Assembly: GCF_900141825.1 (NCBI RefSeq)
Contig: NZ_FQYQ01000005.1
Span: 1-64,000 of the forward strand
Length of the DNA stretch: 64,000 nucleotides
Direction of reading: 5' to 3'
Source of the DNA: Pseudobutyrivibrio xylanivorans DSM 14809
Lineage (GTDB): Bacteria > Bacillota > Clostridia > Lachnospirales > Lachnospiraceae
A program made the translations under genes and the position numbers. This document shows positions 52,310-60,747 of this stretch, piece after piece. The notes beneath the pieces are model-generated. The model saw nothing but the letters and a program-made list of their open reading frames with translations, made no database searches and was not told the DNA's origin. Position 1 is the first letter of the stretch; each line of letters begins with the position of its first letter.

Positions 52310-53391
52310 TACGCGTTCTCCTCCTCAAACTTCTTCATAAACTCAACTAACTTCTCAACACCCTCGATTGGCATTGCATTGTAGATAGAAGCTCTCATAC
52401 CACCAACAGTTCTGTGTCCCTTAAGGTTTACAAAGCCAGCTTCTGTAGCTTCCTTTACAAACTTTGCATCAAGCTCCTCATTACCAGTAACAAAAGGAAC
52501 ATTCATAAGTGAACGGTCTTCCTTTCTTACAGTACCCTTGAATAGCTTTGAAGAATCAAGGTAATCATATAAAATCTTAGCCTTCTTTTCGTTAAGCTCC
52601 TTCATAGCTGAAAGTCCGCCATTCTTAAGGAGCCACTTGAACACCTTGCCACAGATGTAGATGTCGTAGCATGGAGGTGTGTTATAAAGGCTGTCGTTGT
52701 CTGCCTGTGTCTTGTACTTAAGCATTGTAGGTGTGCCTGGAAGAACATCATCACGGATAAGATCCTCACGGATGATTACAATAACCATACCTGCTGGTCC
52801 AACATTCTTCTGAACACCACCATAGATGATGCCATACTTTGTAACATCAACTGGCTCAGAAAGGAAGCATGAGCTAACGTCTGCTACCAAGTCCTTACCC
52901 TTTGTATTTGGTAGAGTTTTGAACTTTGTGCCATAGATTGTGTTGTTCTCACAAATATATACATAATCCATATCATCTGTGATAGGAAGGTCCGAACAAT
53001 CTGGAATATAGCTGAAGGTCTCATCAGCTGAGGATGCAAGCTCTACAGCCTCGCCGTACATCTTTGCTTCCTGAAATGCCTTCTTAGCCCACTGACCTGT
53101 GATAATATATCCAGCCTTCTTATTCTTCATAAGGTTCATTGGAACTGCAGCAAACTGCTGGCTTGCTCCACCCTGAAGAAATAGAACCTTGTAGTTGTCT
53201 GGAATGTTCATAAGAGTTCTGATATCAGCTTCTGCTTCCTTGATAATCTGGTCAAAAACCTTAGAACGATGGCTCATCTCCATAACTGACATGCCACAGC
53301 CTCTATAATCAAGCATCTCCTCTGCTGCTTCCTTAAGAACCTCCTCTGGCAATACTGCTGGTCCTGCACTAAAATTGAAAACTCTACTCAT
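52309..53391 (-). CDS. serC: Phosphoserine aminotransferase
   Basis: About 360 residues. The start MSRVFNFSAGPAVLP is the conserved family N-terminus; the open frame runs 18 codons further without a ribosome site. It is a class V PLP aminotransferase with FLQGGASQQFAAVPMNL, the PLP-Lys region YGGVQKNVGPAGMVIVI, and HRTVGGMRASIYNAMP. It makes 3-phosphoserine from phosphohydroxypyruvate and glutamate. AAGGAG lies ten bases upstream. A hairpin with a GGCCGAAGGCC stem (about 53412-53424) and a TGATGTT/AACATCA stem (53432-53465) fills the ilvB-serC gap. Confidence 0.96.
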   Translation of the reverse strand: MSRVFNFSAGPAVLPEEVLKEAAEEMLDYRGCGMSVMEMSHRSKVFDQIIKEAEADIRTLMNIPDNYKVLFLQGGASQQFAAVPMNLMKNKKAGYIITGQWAKKAFQEAKMYGEAVELASSADETFSYIPDCSDLPITDDMDYVYICENNTIYGTKFKTLPNTKGKDLVADVSSCFLSEPVDVTKYGIIYGGVQKNVGPAGMVIVIIREDLIRDDVLPGTPTMLKYKTQADNDSLYNTPPCYDIYICGKVFKWLLKNGGLSAMKELNEKKAKILYDYLDSSKLFKGTVRKEDRSLMNVPFVTGNEELDAKFVKEATEAGFVNLKGHRTVGGMRASIYNAMPIEGVEKLVEFMKKFEEENA

Positions 53392-53456
53392 TACACTAAA
53401 TCTCCTTTCGTCGGCCTTCGGCCTCCTGATGTTCAAAATCTTCACTCCGTTCGATT

Positions 53457-55133
53457 TTAAACATCACTTTCCTTAAAAAACTCATTAATAGGTGCTCCCG
53501 GTGCTACCATTGGCCATACCTTCTCATCACTGTCGATGATACAGTCAATCAGCACTGGCTTATCGGATCGAAGTGCCTCCGATAATGCCCCCGAAAACTC
53601 CTCCTGAGTTGTTACTCGTACGCCTGTGCATCCCATAGCCTCTGCGAGCTTGACATAATCAACCCCATCGTCAAGTACAGTTGCTGAATAATGTTTGTTG
53701 TAGAACAAAGTCTGCCACTGTCTAACCATTCCAAGTACATGATTGTTTACAACAATTTCTATAATAGGCAACTTTTCTCTGCTTGCTGTTGCCAATTCGT
53801 TCATGTTCATTCTGAAGCAGCCATCACCTGCAATATTGATAACTGTCTTGTCAGGATTTCCTGTCTTAGCACCGATTGCTGCGCCAAGACCATATCCCAT
53901 TGTTCCAAGACCACCTGATGTAAGAAGCTGATGTGGTTTCTTATATTTGTAGAACTGTGCTGCCCACATCTGATGCTGACCAACCTCTGTAGCAATAATC
54001 GCATCACCCTTTGTCTGGCGATAAGCCTCTGCCACAATATATGGACCAGATAAACCTTCCTTATGAATTGTAAGTGGATACTTCTCTGCAAGTTCCTTTG
54101 CATTCTTCATCCAAGAAGCATGCTCCTGTTGGTCAAGTATCTTATTTATTCTTGAAAGAGTCTCCTTAACATCTCCGATTATTGCATGGTCTGTCATGAT
54201 ATTTTTATTAATCTCAGCTGGATCTACATCAAACTGAAGAATCTTAGCCTTGCTAGCAAATTTCTCAGGATTTCCAAGTACTCTGTCTGAGAATCGTGTT
54301 CCGATGGCAATAAGCAAATCGCAATCAGAAACGCTAAGGTTCGAAGCCTTTGAACCATGCATACCAAGCATGCCCAGATATCTTTCATCTGTACCGTTGA
54401 ATGCGCCCTTACCCATAAGTGTGTCACATACTGGAGCATCAACTAAATCTACAAACTTCTTTAAATCCTTTGATGCATTTGCAAGAACAGCGCCACCTCC
54501 TACAAAGATAACTGGCTTCTTTGACTTTTTGATAAGCTTAACAGCTTCTTTTAATGCATCCTCTGTGATATCCTTTTTAACCCTTCCCGCTGGAATAGGC
54601 TTCATAGGCATATACTCGTATTTATTTGTAAGAGCTGTAATATCCTTTGGAACATCGATAAGTACAGGGCCTGGACGTCCACTCTTTGCAATAAGGAATG
54701 CACGGCGGATTGTCTCTGCCAAATCACTGATATCCTTAACGATGAAATTGTGCTTTGTAATTGGCATGGTAATGCCTGCAATATCTATCTCCTGGAAAGA
54801 ATCCTTACCAAGAAGAGGTAATGTAACATTGCATGTAAGTGCAACGATTGGAACTGAATCCATGTGAGCTGTTGCAATACCTGTTACAAGATTTGTTGCT
54901 CCAGGACCACTTGTTGCGAAGCACACACCAACCTTACCTGTTGCACGAGCATAACCATCTGCAGCATGTGCTGCCCCCTGCTCATGGCTTGTAAGCACGT
55001 GATGAATTTCATCGCTATGCTTATAAAGCTCATCATAAAGATTGAGGATTGCACCACCTGGATAACCAAATACGGTGTCAACTCCCTGCTCTTTTAAACA
55101 TTCTATAATTATTTCTGAACCACTTAATAACAT
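53457..55133 (-). CDS. ilvB: Acetolactate synthase large subunit
   Basis: About 558 residues. The start MLLSGSEIIIE is set by GGAGG seven bases upstream; the open frame extends 36 codons into ilvD. The TPP-enzyme domains have VFGYPGGAILNLYDEL (with catalytic Glu in HEQGAAHAADGYA), a central FAD-binding domain, and the TPP/Mg site GDGCFRMNMNELATA. It makes acetolactate from pyruvate (valine/leucine) or acetohydroxybutyrate (isoleucine). No regulatory small subunit gene follows, and any ilvN/ilvH must be elsewhere. It starts two bases after ilvD ends. Confidence 0.95.
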   Translation of the reverse strand: MLLSGSEIIIECLKEQGVDTVFGYPGGAILNLYDELYKHSDEIHHVLTSHEQGAAHAADGYARATGKVGVCFATSGPGATNLVTGIATAHMDSVPIVALTCNVTLPLLGKDSFQEIDIAGITMPITKHNFIVKDISDLAETIRRAFLIAKSGRPGPVLIDVPKDITALTNKYEYMPMKPIPAGRVKKDITEDALKEAVKLIKKSKKPVIFVGGGAVLANASKDLKKFVDLVDAPVCDTLMGKGAFNGTDERYLGMLGMHGSKASNLSVSDCDLLIAIGTRFSDRVLGNPEKFASKAKILQFDVDPAEINKNIMTDHAIIGDVKETLSRINKILDQQEHASWMKNAKELAEKYPLTIHKEGLSGPYIVAEAYRQTKGDAIIATEVGQHQMWAAQFYKYKKPHQLLTSGGLGTMGYGLGAAIGAKTGNPDKTVINIAGDGCFRMNMNELATASREKLPIIEIVVNNHVLGMVRQWQTLFYNKHYSATVLDDGVDYVKLAEAMGCTGVRVTTQEEFSGALSEALRSDKPVLIDCIIDSDEKVWPMVAPGAPINEFFKESDV

Positions 55134-55135
55134 TA

Positions 55136-56806
55136 TTAAACCTCCGGTGTCTGAAGAATTGCTCCGCGATTTCCTGAAGTAACCTGTGCAGCGTATCTTC
55201 TTAAATATCCTGTAGTAACACGAGGCTCGCGAGGCTGCCACTTAGCCTTACGTGCAGCAAGCTCTTCATCGCTAACCTTTAAAGTCATTGAATAGTTTGG
55301 AATATCAATTGCGATGATGTCGCCTTCCTCTACAAGTGCGATTGGTCCGCCTACAGCTGCCTCTGGCGAAACGTGTCCGATGGAAGCACCACGGCTTGCA
55401 CCTGAGAAACGACCATCAGTAATAAGAGCAACTGATGAGCCAAGTCCCATACCTGCGATTGCAGAAGTAGGATTGAGCATCTCTCTCATACCAGGGCCAC
55501 CCTTTGGTCCCTCGTAGCGAATAACTACAACATCACCTTCTACAATCTTTCCACCCTTGATTGCTGCGATTGCATCTTCTTCGCTGTCGAATACTCTTGC
55601 TGGGCCTTCGTGAACAAGCATCTCTGGAACGACTGCACTACGCTTGACAACTGAGCCATCTGGTGCAAGATTTCCCTTAAGGACTGCAAGTCCTCCAGTC
55701 TTTGTATATGGGTTGTCCACAGGTCTGATAACCTCTGGATTTCTATTTACTGCATTTTTAATATTCTCGCCAACAGTCTTGCCTGTAACTGTCATACAGT
55801 CTGTGTTGAGAAGTCCGATGTCTGCAAGCTCCTTCATGACAGCCCAAACACCGCCTGCCTCGTTAAGGTCTTCCATGTAAGTAGGACCTGCTGGTGCAAG
55901 ATGGCAAAGGTTTGGAGTCTTTTCTGAAATAGGATTTGCAAACTCAATATCAAAGTCAAAGCCAATCTCATGAGCAATTGCTGGGAGATGAAGCATTGAA
56001 TTTGTAGAACAGCCAAGTGCCATATCTACTGTAAGAGCGTTAAGTACAGCCTCCTTTGTCATAATCTGACGAGCTGTGATACCCTTGTTATACATGTCCA
56101 TAACAGCCATACCAGCATGCTTTGCTAAGCGAATTCTCTCAGAATAAACTGCTGGGATTGTGCCATTTCCTCTAAGTCCCATGCCAAGAGCCTCTGTAAG
56201 GCAGTTCATAGAGTTTGCTGTGTACATACCTGAACAGCTTCCGCATGTAGGACAAACATTCTCAACGAAGTTCTCAACCTCTTCCTCTGACATATTGCCT
56301 GCTGCATGAGCACCAACTGCCTCAAACATAGAAGAAAGTGAGCGCTTCTGACCACCAACATGACCTGCAAGCATAGGACCACCTGAAACAAATACAGTTG
56401 GAAGGTCAAGACGAGCTGCTGCCATAAGAAGTCCTGGAACGTTTTTGTCACAGTTTGGCACCATAACAAGTGCGTCAAACTGATGAGCAAGTGCCATACA
56501 TTCTGTAGAATCTGCAATCAAATCTCTTGTTACAAGGGAATATTTCATTCCGATGTGTCCCATTGCAATACCGTCACAAACAGCGATTGCCGGGAAAACT
56601 ACTGGAACACCGCCTGCCTCGGCTACGCCAAGCTTTACAGCATCCACGATTTTATCAATATTCATATGTCCTGGTACTATCTCGTTGTACGAAGATACGA
56701 TACCGACCATAGGCTTTTTCATTTCTTCCTGAGTAAATCCTAATGCATTAAATAAGGATCTTGCTGGTGCCTGCTGCATACCAGCTCTAGCATTGTCACT
56801 TCTCAT
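55136..56806 (-). CDS. ilvD: Dihydroxy-acid dehydratase
   Basis: 556 residues, normal length. It has conserved cysteines for the Fe-S cluster ([39 protein letters not shown]), [27 protein letters not shown] and a C-terminal [16 protein letters not shown]. It dehydrates dihydroxy-acids to 2-keto acids in valine, leucine and isoleucine synthesis. GGAGGAG precedes the ATG. It is preceded by structured element B, which ends about 28 bases before the start and could set ilvD translation separately from leuB. Confidence 0.97.
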   Translation of the reverse strand: MRSDNARAGMQQAPARSLFNALGFTQEEMKKPMVGIVSSYNEIVPGHMNIDKIVDAVKLGVAEAGGVPVVFPAIAVCDGIAMGHIGMKYSLVTRDLIADSTECMALAHQFDALVMVPNCDKNVPGLLMAAARLDLPTVFVSGGPMLAGHVGGQKRSLSSMFEAVGAHAAGNMSEEEVENFVENVCPTCGSCSGMYTANSMNCLTEALGMGLRGNGTIPAVYSERIRLAKHAGMAVMDMYNKGITARQIMTKEAVLNALTVDMALGCSTNSMLHLPAIAHEIGFDFDIEFANPISEKTPNLCHLAPAGPTYMEDLNEAGGVWAVMKELADIGLLNTDCMTVTGKTVGENIKNAVNRNPEVIRPVDNPYTKTGGLAVLKGNLAPDGSVVKRSAVVPEMLVHEGPARVFDSEEDAIAAIKGGKIVEGDVVVIRYEGPKGGPGMREMLNPTSAIAGMGLGSSVALITDGRFSGASRGASIGHVSPEAAVGGPIALVEEGDIIAIDIPNYSMTLKVSDEELAARKAKWQPREPRVTTGYLRRYAAQVTSGNRGAILQTPEV

Positions 56807-56833
56807 TATTAAACTCCTCCAATTCTATAATCC

Positions 56834-56919
56834 GGTTGTCACGGTCTCAATCCTAAGATATTGCACCGCTCGACTAACACGTCTCGCTTTGCAACACTTA
56901 GAGATTGATACCTACAACC
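56834..56919 (-). ncRNA. Structured leader element B between leuB and ilvD
   Basis: The minus-strand fold has GGTTGT/ACAACC, GGT/ACC, TCAAT/ATTGA, CTAAG/CTTAG and TTGC/GCAA stems with bulges a, ct and g at the same places as element A, plus a GAC/GTC mini-stem carrying GTGTTA (56875-56880) between GCGA and GAGCGG. Stems differ from A by paired changes, which supports real base pairing. No U-run follows, so control of translation or RNA processing is more likely than termination. It is not a T-box: there is no specifier loop or AGGGTGG bulge. Confidence 0.55.
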
Positions 56920-56930
56920 TCACTTAAAAT

Positions 56931-58022
56931 CTATAAACGTTCTACGATTAAATCGCCCATCTCGACGGTGCCTACCTGCTTTACGGTGCTGCCGTCGCGG
57001 GGCATGATGTCGATGGTGCGGTAGCCGTCTTTTAGTACCAATTTTACGGCCTTTTCGATGGCATTGGCTTCAGCATCAAGATCAAAGCTGTAGCGAAGCA
57101 TCATAGCTGCCGAAAGTATAGTAGCAATTGGATTTGCGATACCCTTTCCTGCAATGTCTGGTGCACTTCCGCCTGATGGCTCGTAAAGACCAAACTTTGT
57201 ATCATTTAATGAAGCTGACGAAAGCATTCCGATGGAACCGGTAACCATAGAAGCTTCATCGCTCAAAATATCTCCGAACATGTTCTCAGTAAGGATTACA
57301 TCAAACTGGCGAGGATTCTTCACAAGCTGCATTGCACAGTTATCAACCAGCATGTGCTCATACTCAACCTCTGGATAATCCTTGGCAACTTCTTCTACAA
57401 TCTTTCTCCAAAGACGTGAAGAATCAAGAACGTTTGCCTTATCAACTGAAGTAACCTTCTTGCGGCGCTTCATAGCAATATCAAAACCTCGCTTTGCAAT
57501 GCGTCGAATCTCACCTTCCGAATAAGTAAGACTGTCTCTTGCAACAAGCTGCCCGTCCTCCTCTACAGTGGAACGCTCTCCAAAGTAAAGACCTCCTGTA
57601 AGCTCACGCATAATCATCATATCGAAACCATCGCCGATGATGTCATCTCTAAGTGGGCAGGCCTCTTTTAATTCTTCATATAAATATGCTGGACGAAGAT
57701 TTGCGAAAAGATTAAGACTTTTGCGAAGCTTTAATAGACCTGCTTCTGGACGCTTGTCTGCTGGTAGCTTGTACCATGGGCTGGTGGAAGTATTTCCTCC
57801 AATAGAACCCATAAGAACTGCATCACTAGAAAGGGCAGCCTTGATTGCATCATCTGTGAGAGGTTCACCACATGCATCAATCGAGCAACCACCCATAAGA
57901 ATTTCAGTGTACTTAAATTCATGTCCATACTTTGCACCGATTGCATCGAGAACCTTTACCGCCTCAGTAACAATCTCTGGACCAATTCCGTCTCCTCTAA
58001 TTACGCCTACATTGAAAGTCAT
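56931..58022 (-). CDS. leuB: 3-isopropylmalate dehydrogenase
   Basis: 363 residues. The family opening VGVIRGDGIGPEIVTEAVKVL, the substrate site LRKSLNLFANLRPA, the Lys/Asp catalytic region VDNCAMQLVKNPRQFDVILTENMFGDILSDEASM and GSAPDIAGKGIANP are all present. It oxidatively decarboxylates 3-isopropylmalate in leucine synthesis. It is the first gene after a divergent promoter region shared with birA; leuA and leuCD are not in the window. Confidence 0.96.
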   Translation of the reverse strand: MTFNVGVIRGDGIGPEIVTEAVKVLDAIGAKYGHEFKYTEILMGGCSIDACGEPLTDDAIKAALSSDAVLMGSIGGNTSTSPWYKLPADKRPEAGLLKLRKSLNLFANLRPAYLYEELKEACPLRDDIIGDGFDMMIMRELTGGLYFGERSTVEEDGQLVARDSLTYSEGEIRRIAKRGFDIAMKRRKKVTSVDKANVLDSSRLWRKIVEEVAKDYPEVEYEHMLVDNCAMQLVKNPRQFDVILTENMFGDILSDEASMVTGSIGMLSSASLNDTKFGLYEPSGGSAPDIAGKGIANPIATILSAAMMLRYSFDLDAEANAIEKAVKLVLKDGYRTIDIMPRDGSTVKQVGTVEMGDLIVERL

Positions 58023-58057
58023 GATAATATCCTTCCCTTATAAAAACCATTTTTAAT

Positions 58058-58086
58058 AGTTTAATACAGTAAAGTGTGAAATTCAA
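58058..58086 (-). promoter_or_regulatory. Probable leuB promoter
   Basis: On the minus strand TTGAAT (58081-58086) and TAAACT (58058-58063) are 17 bases apart, about 35-65 bases upstream of the leuB start. Confidence 0.6.
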
Positions 58087-58111
58087 GAACGAGAACCCCT
58101 TTTTTACATCT

Positions 58112-58175
58112 TTGACAAATTAGCCTAAATACTTCTAAAATATATCAGAAGTGTTAGTGAACTTTACCACACTAA
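58112..58175 (+). promoter_or_regulatory. birA promoter with two dyad operators
   Basis: TTGACA (58112-58117) and TAAAAT (58136-58141), spaced 18, form a sigma-A promoter. Two inverted repeats with ten-base centres overlap and follow it: ACTTCT/AGAAGT (58131-58136 and 58147-58152) and TTAGTG/CACTAA (58154-58159 and 58170-58175). They could be operators for the birA product's own helix-turn-helix domain. Confidence 0.55.
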
Positions 58176-58199
58176 AGTGCTAAATATAAAGGAAATAAT

Positions 58200-58994
58200 A
58201 TGAGTTCAAAAGACAAAGTACTAGAATTTCTTGAAAATAATAAAGATAGTTACACCTCAGGCGAGGCAATTGCCACTAGTCTTGGGCTTTCTCGCAATGC
58301 CATTTGGAAGTCTATCAATGAGCTTCGCAAGGCTGGATATGCTATAGACGCTGTTAGCAATAAAGGTTATAAGCTTGCTGATAACAACGATATTTTGTCT
58401 GCAGCTGGAATTATTTCTTATTTAGATGATTCACTTAAGGATTTTTATCAGAGTGGCGATGATTTGATTCGTATATACGATAACACTACATCTACAAACA
58501 GATTAGCAAAAGAGGCTGCCATTGCAGGTGCGGTGCACGGCACAGTTATCATAGCCAAAGAACAGTCCGCAGGTCGTGGCAGAAAGGACCACTCCTTCTA
58601 TTCTCCTGATGGTGGTCTTTATATGAGCATCCTCTTAAAGCCTGAACATCTTTCTACTTTAGAACCTGATGCGATTACAACTTTGACAGGTAATGCTGTT
58701 TGTGATGCTATTGAGACCTTAGTAGGTGTACGTCCGAGAATCAAGCCAATCAATGATTTATTTATAGACGATAAGAAAATCTGCGGCATCCTCACAGAAG
58801 CTGGCACAGAATTTGAAACTGGCGATGTTCAATGGATTGTCGTAGGAATCGGCATCAATTTTGATTCAGATATTTCTGCCTTTCCTACAGACATCAAAAA
58901 AACTGCCACCAGCCTTTTTGCTCCTGGTAAGAATACCATCACAAAGAATCAGCTGGCAGCAGCGATAATGAACAAAATTGTCAACTATACTTAG
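58200..58994 (+). CDS. birA: Biotin-protein ligase/repressor, C-terminally short
   Basis: 264 residues. It has an N-terminal helix-turn-helix (GEAIATSLGLSRNAIWKSINELRKAGY), so it is a class II BirA able to repress biotin genes. The catalytic domain has the biotinyl-AMP loop SAGRGRKDHSFYSP, a KPIND stretch in place of the usual KWPND, KKICGILTE and VGIGINF. It attaches biotin to carboxylase lysines. Family members are about 320 residues. Here the SH3-like C-terminal domain is missing: the frame stops within a terminator hairpin right after the LAAAIMNKIV helix, with no room for it before the convergent neighbour. Confidence 0.88.
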   Translation: MSSKDKVLEFLENNKDSYTSGEAIATSLGLSRNAIWKSINELRKAGYAIDAVSNKGYKLADNNDILSAAGIISYLDDSLKDFYQSGDDLIRIYDNTTSTNRLAKEAAIAGAVHGTVIIAKEQSAGRGRKDHSFYSPDGGLYMSILLKPEHLSTLEPDAITTLTGNAVCDAIETLVGVRPRIKPINDLFIDDKKICGILTEAGTEFETGDVQWIVVGIGINFDSDISAFPTDIKKTATSLFAPGKNTITKNQLAAAIMNKIVNYT

Positions 58995-59005
58995 TTGACA
59001 ATTTT
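58974..59005. terminator. Terminator overlapping the 3' end of birA
   Basis: AAAATTGTCAACTA (58974-58987) and TAGTTGACAATTTT (58992-59005) form a perfect 14-bp stem that contains the last birA codons and its TAG. A T-rich end follows on both strands, so it can serve birA and the convergent gene at 59018. Confidence 0.85.
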
Positions 59006-59017
59006 ATAACCCTCTGG

Positions 59018-59716
59018 TCATATATCCTCATTACTAAATTTGACTTGTTTCTTTAAATCCCTTCCTATAGAATCCTCCATCTTCTGCACTTCCTTCTCAA
59101 CATATCTATCAACAAAGCCTTCCTTAAAATACTCTTCGTCGGCTTCACTTTCTCGGTTGTCCTTATTCGTATTAAAATCTTCCTTTTCTTCCTGAAGACT
59201 TTCAGTCAATGTTTTTACTAGATTTTCCTCATCCTGAAGATCATGTTCTCTCTTCAAATGCTTGAACAATCTGCCATCATGCAATTCCTTGTCAGCTTTA
59301 AGCTGTTCTGTAAGTCGGTTATACTCTCGGTCTTTTGCTTTTCTTTCTTCAATATACTTGCTGAGGACATCTGCTCTTTCAAATTCGAATTCACCGACCC
59401 CATCGTAGTGACCTGATACATAGCTCTCAACTTCACTGTCAAACCATTGTTGGTCTTTATTTGAAACAGTCTGGCCATTAGCTATCTTGCCAAGAATTTC
59501 ATCCATTCTGGATACATATTCCCTATAAGCTTCTGAATCCCTATTAAAACTAATCGCTTTAGACTTCTCAGTGCCTTCTTTCGAAAAAGAAACAGAGCAT
59601 GCCTCCAGCTTTTTTTCTTCTCCAAGTACAGGCACACCATTATTTGAAACACCATCTTTTCTTGATGGTATCACAGTTTTATTTGTTAAATTGAGATTTG
59701 AAGCTTTTACATCCAT
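59018..59716 (-). CDS. Hypothetical cytoplasmic coiled-coil protein
   Basis: 232 residues, very charged (Glu, Lys, Asp), without signal peptide or membrane helix. The N-terminal 60 residues are low-complexity; a predicted helical/coiled-coil region covers about 65-230 (e.g. YIEERKAKDREYNRLTEQL). No family is recognised. GGAG precedes the ATG. It follows the CmpB-like membrane gene by 24 bases, so it is probably in the same transcript. Confidence 0.6.
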   Translation of the reverse strand: MDVKASNLNLTNKTVIPSRKDGVSNNGVPVLGEEKKLEACSVSFSKEGTEKSKAISFNRDSEAYREYVSRMDEILGKIANGQTVSNKDQQWFDSEVESYVSGHYDGVGEFEFERADVLSKYIEERKAKDREYNRLTEQLKADKELHDGRLFKHLKREHDLQDEENLVKTLTESLQEEKEDFNTNKDNRESEADEEYFKEGFVDRYVEKEVQKMEDSIGRDLKKQVKFSNEDI

Positions 59717-59740
59717 TTTGAATCTCCATAAAACATCAAT

Positions 59741-60703
59741 TTACCAGCTTCTTTTTTCAAGTCTCAAACGCTCATGCTCAATTTCATCCATCAACGCTTT
59801 TGCAGGAACAGTAGCTGTACTCTCGTCATACAGCAATTCTATAAGCTGATTTTGCTTTTCAATTAGGTTGTTTTTAATAAAACTGGTTGGTTCTAAGTTT
59901 TCCCTGAGTTGCTCTCTTCCAGCTTTAATGCTTGCATCCCACTCAGCTTTGTTCTTTTCATACTGTTGATTTAATTCGTCGATACGTTTTTCAGCCTCAA
60001 TTCGAAACTTCTCTGTCTCCAATCGGATTTCTTCCATTCTGGCCTTAACCTTTTCTGTACGATAAATTACGTCAGGATATGCATCGGCAAATCGACGGTA
60101 AAAGATTGATCTATTACTAAGTAGCAAATGTACATCCTTGCTTATGGCCTCCGTATTATCAGCTTCACTGGATTCAACTCCAATTTTTACAAGCTTTAAT
60201 ACAAAATGAGAAACACTATAATCAGCTAGAATAATGGCAGAAAGACATCCAGCGATTATTTCTTTACTAAATAGACTTAGTTGTTCAAAGAAGCCATATA
60301 AAACCGGATTTACGATATGGATAATTGCAACTCCACCTAATCCAAAAAGAATCAGATTTCCAATCCACACTCGTCCATTTAGATTCATTGGCTTCTGGCT
60401 ATAATCCCACCATCTGGCATGAAATCGCATTTCCATAAAGTAGCTGGCGAGATATTCAATCAAGCCACATACAATCAAAGATATTGCAAAGGTGGTTCCT
60501 ATACCCTTCTCCACAGGGGTGAGCCCAGCTACTGTGAGTGTGATAAGCGCAGCTCCGGCACCATAAATTGGAAGCCATGGGCCAATGAGAAATCCTCGGT
60601 TTATAAATCGGCCAAACTGTCGATATTTCAAGGTTACCTCAATGCACCAGCCTACGAATGAAAATGTAAAGAATACCAATATCAAATTTATAAAGAATTC
60701 CAT
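59741..60703 (-). CDS. CmpB-like membrane protein (putative ABC transporter permease)
   Basis: About 320 residues. The start at MEFFINLILVF is set by GGAGG five bases upstream. Five membrane helices (about 1-185) contain the family pattern FSFVGWCIEVTLKYRQFGRFINRGFLIGPWLPIYGAGA and RWWDYSQKPMNLNGRVW, which matches the PF06541 (ABC_trans_CmpB) group. A cytoplasmic coiled coil (about 225-320) ends the protein. The name is inherited from early annotation; no ATPase partner is nearby, and true transport function is unproven. Confidence 0.8.
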   Translation of the reverse strand: MEFFINLILVFFTFSFVGWCIEVTLKYRQFGRFINRGFLIGPWLPIYGAGAALITLTVAGLTPVEKGIGTTFAISLIVCGLIEYLASYFMEMRFHARWWDYSQKPMNLNGRVWIGNLILFGLGGVAIIHIVNPVLYGFFEQLSLFSKEIIAGCLSAIILADYSVSHFVLKLVKIGVESSEADNTEAISKDVHLLLSNRSIFYRRFADAYPDVIYRTEKVKARMEEIRLETEKFRIEAEKRIDELNQQYEKNKAEWDASIKAGREQLRENLEPTSFIKNNLIEKQNQLIELLYDESTATVPAKALMDEIEHERLRLEKRSW

Positions 60704-60747
60704 ATGTTCCTCCAAAAGCACCATACCTTATAACAATTTTATTAGTA

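Noticed and set aside
56834-56919. T-box riboswitch before ilvD
   Set aside because: There is no AGGGTGGNACCGCG-type T-box sequence, no specifier loop, and no antiterminator/terminator pair with a U-run.
58619-59478. Missing C-terminal BirA domain in another frame (frameshift)
   Set aside because: After the stop comes only a 14-bp terminator hairpin and, within about 25 bases, the convergent gene; no sequence for the SH3-like domain was found in any frame.
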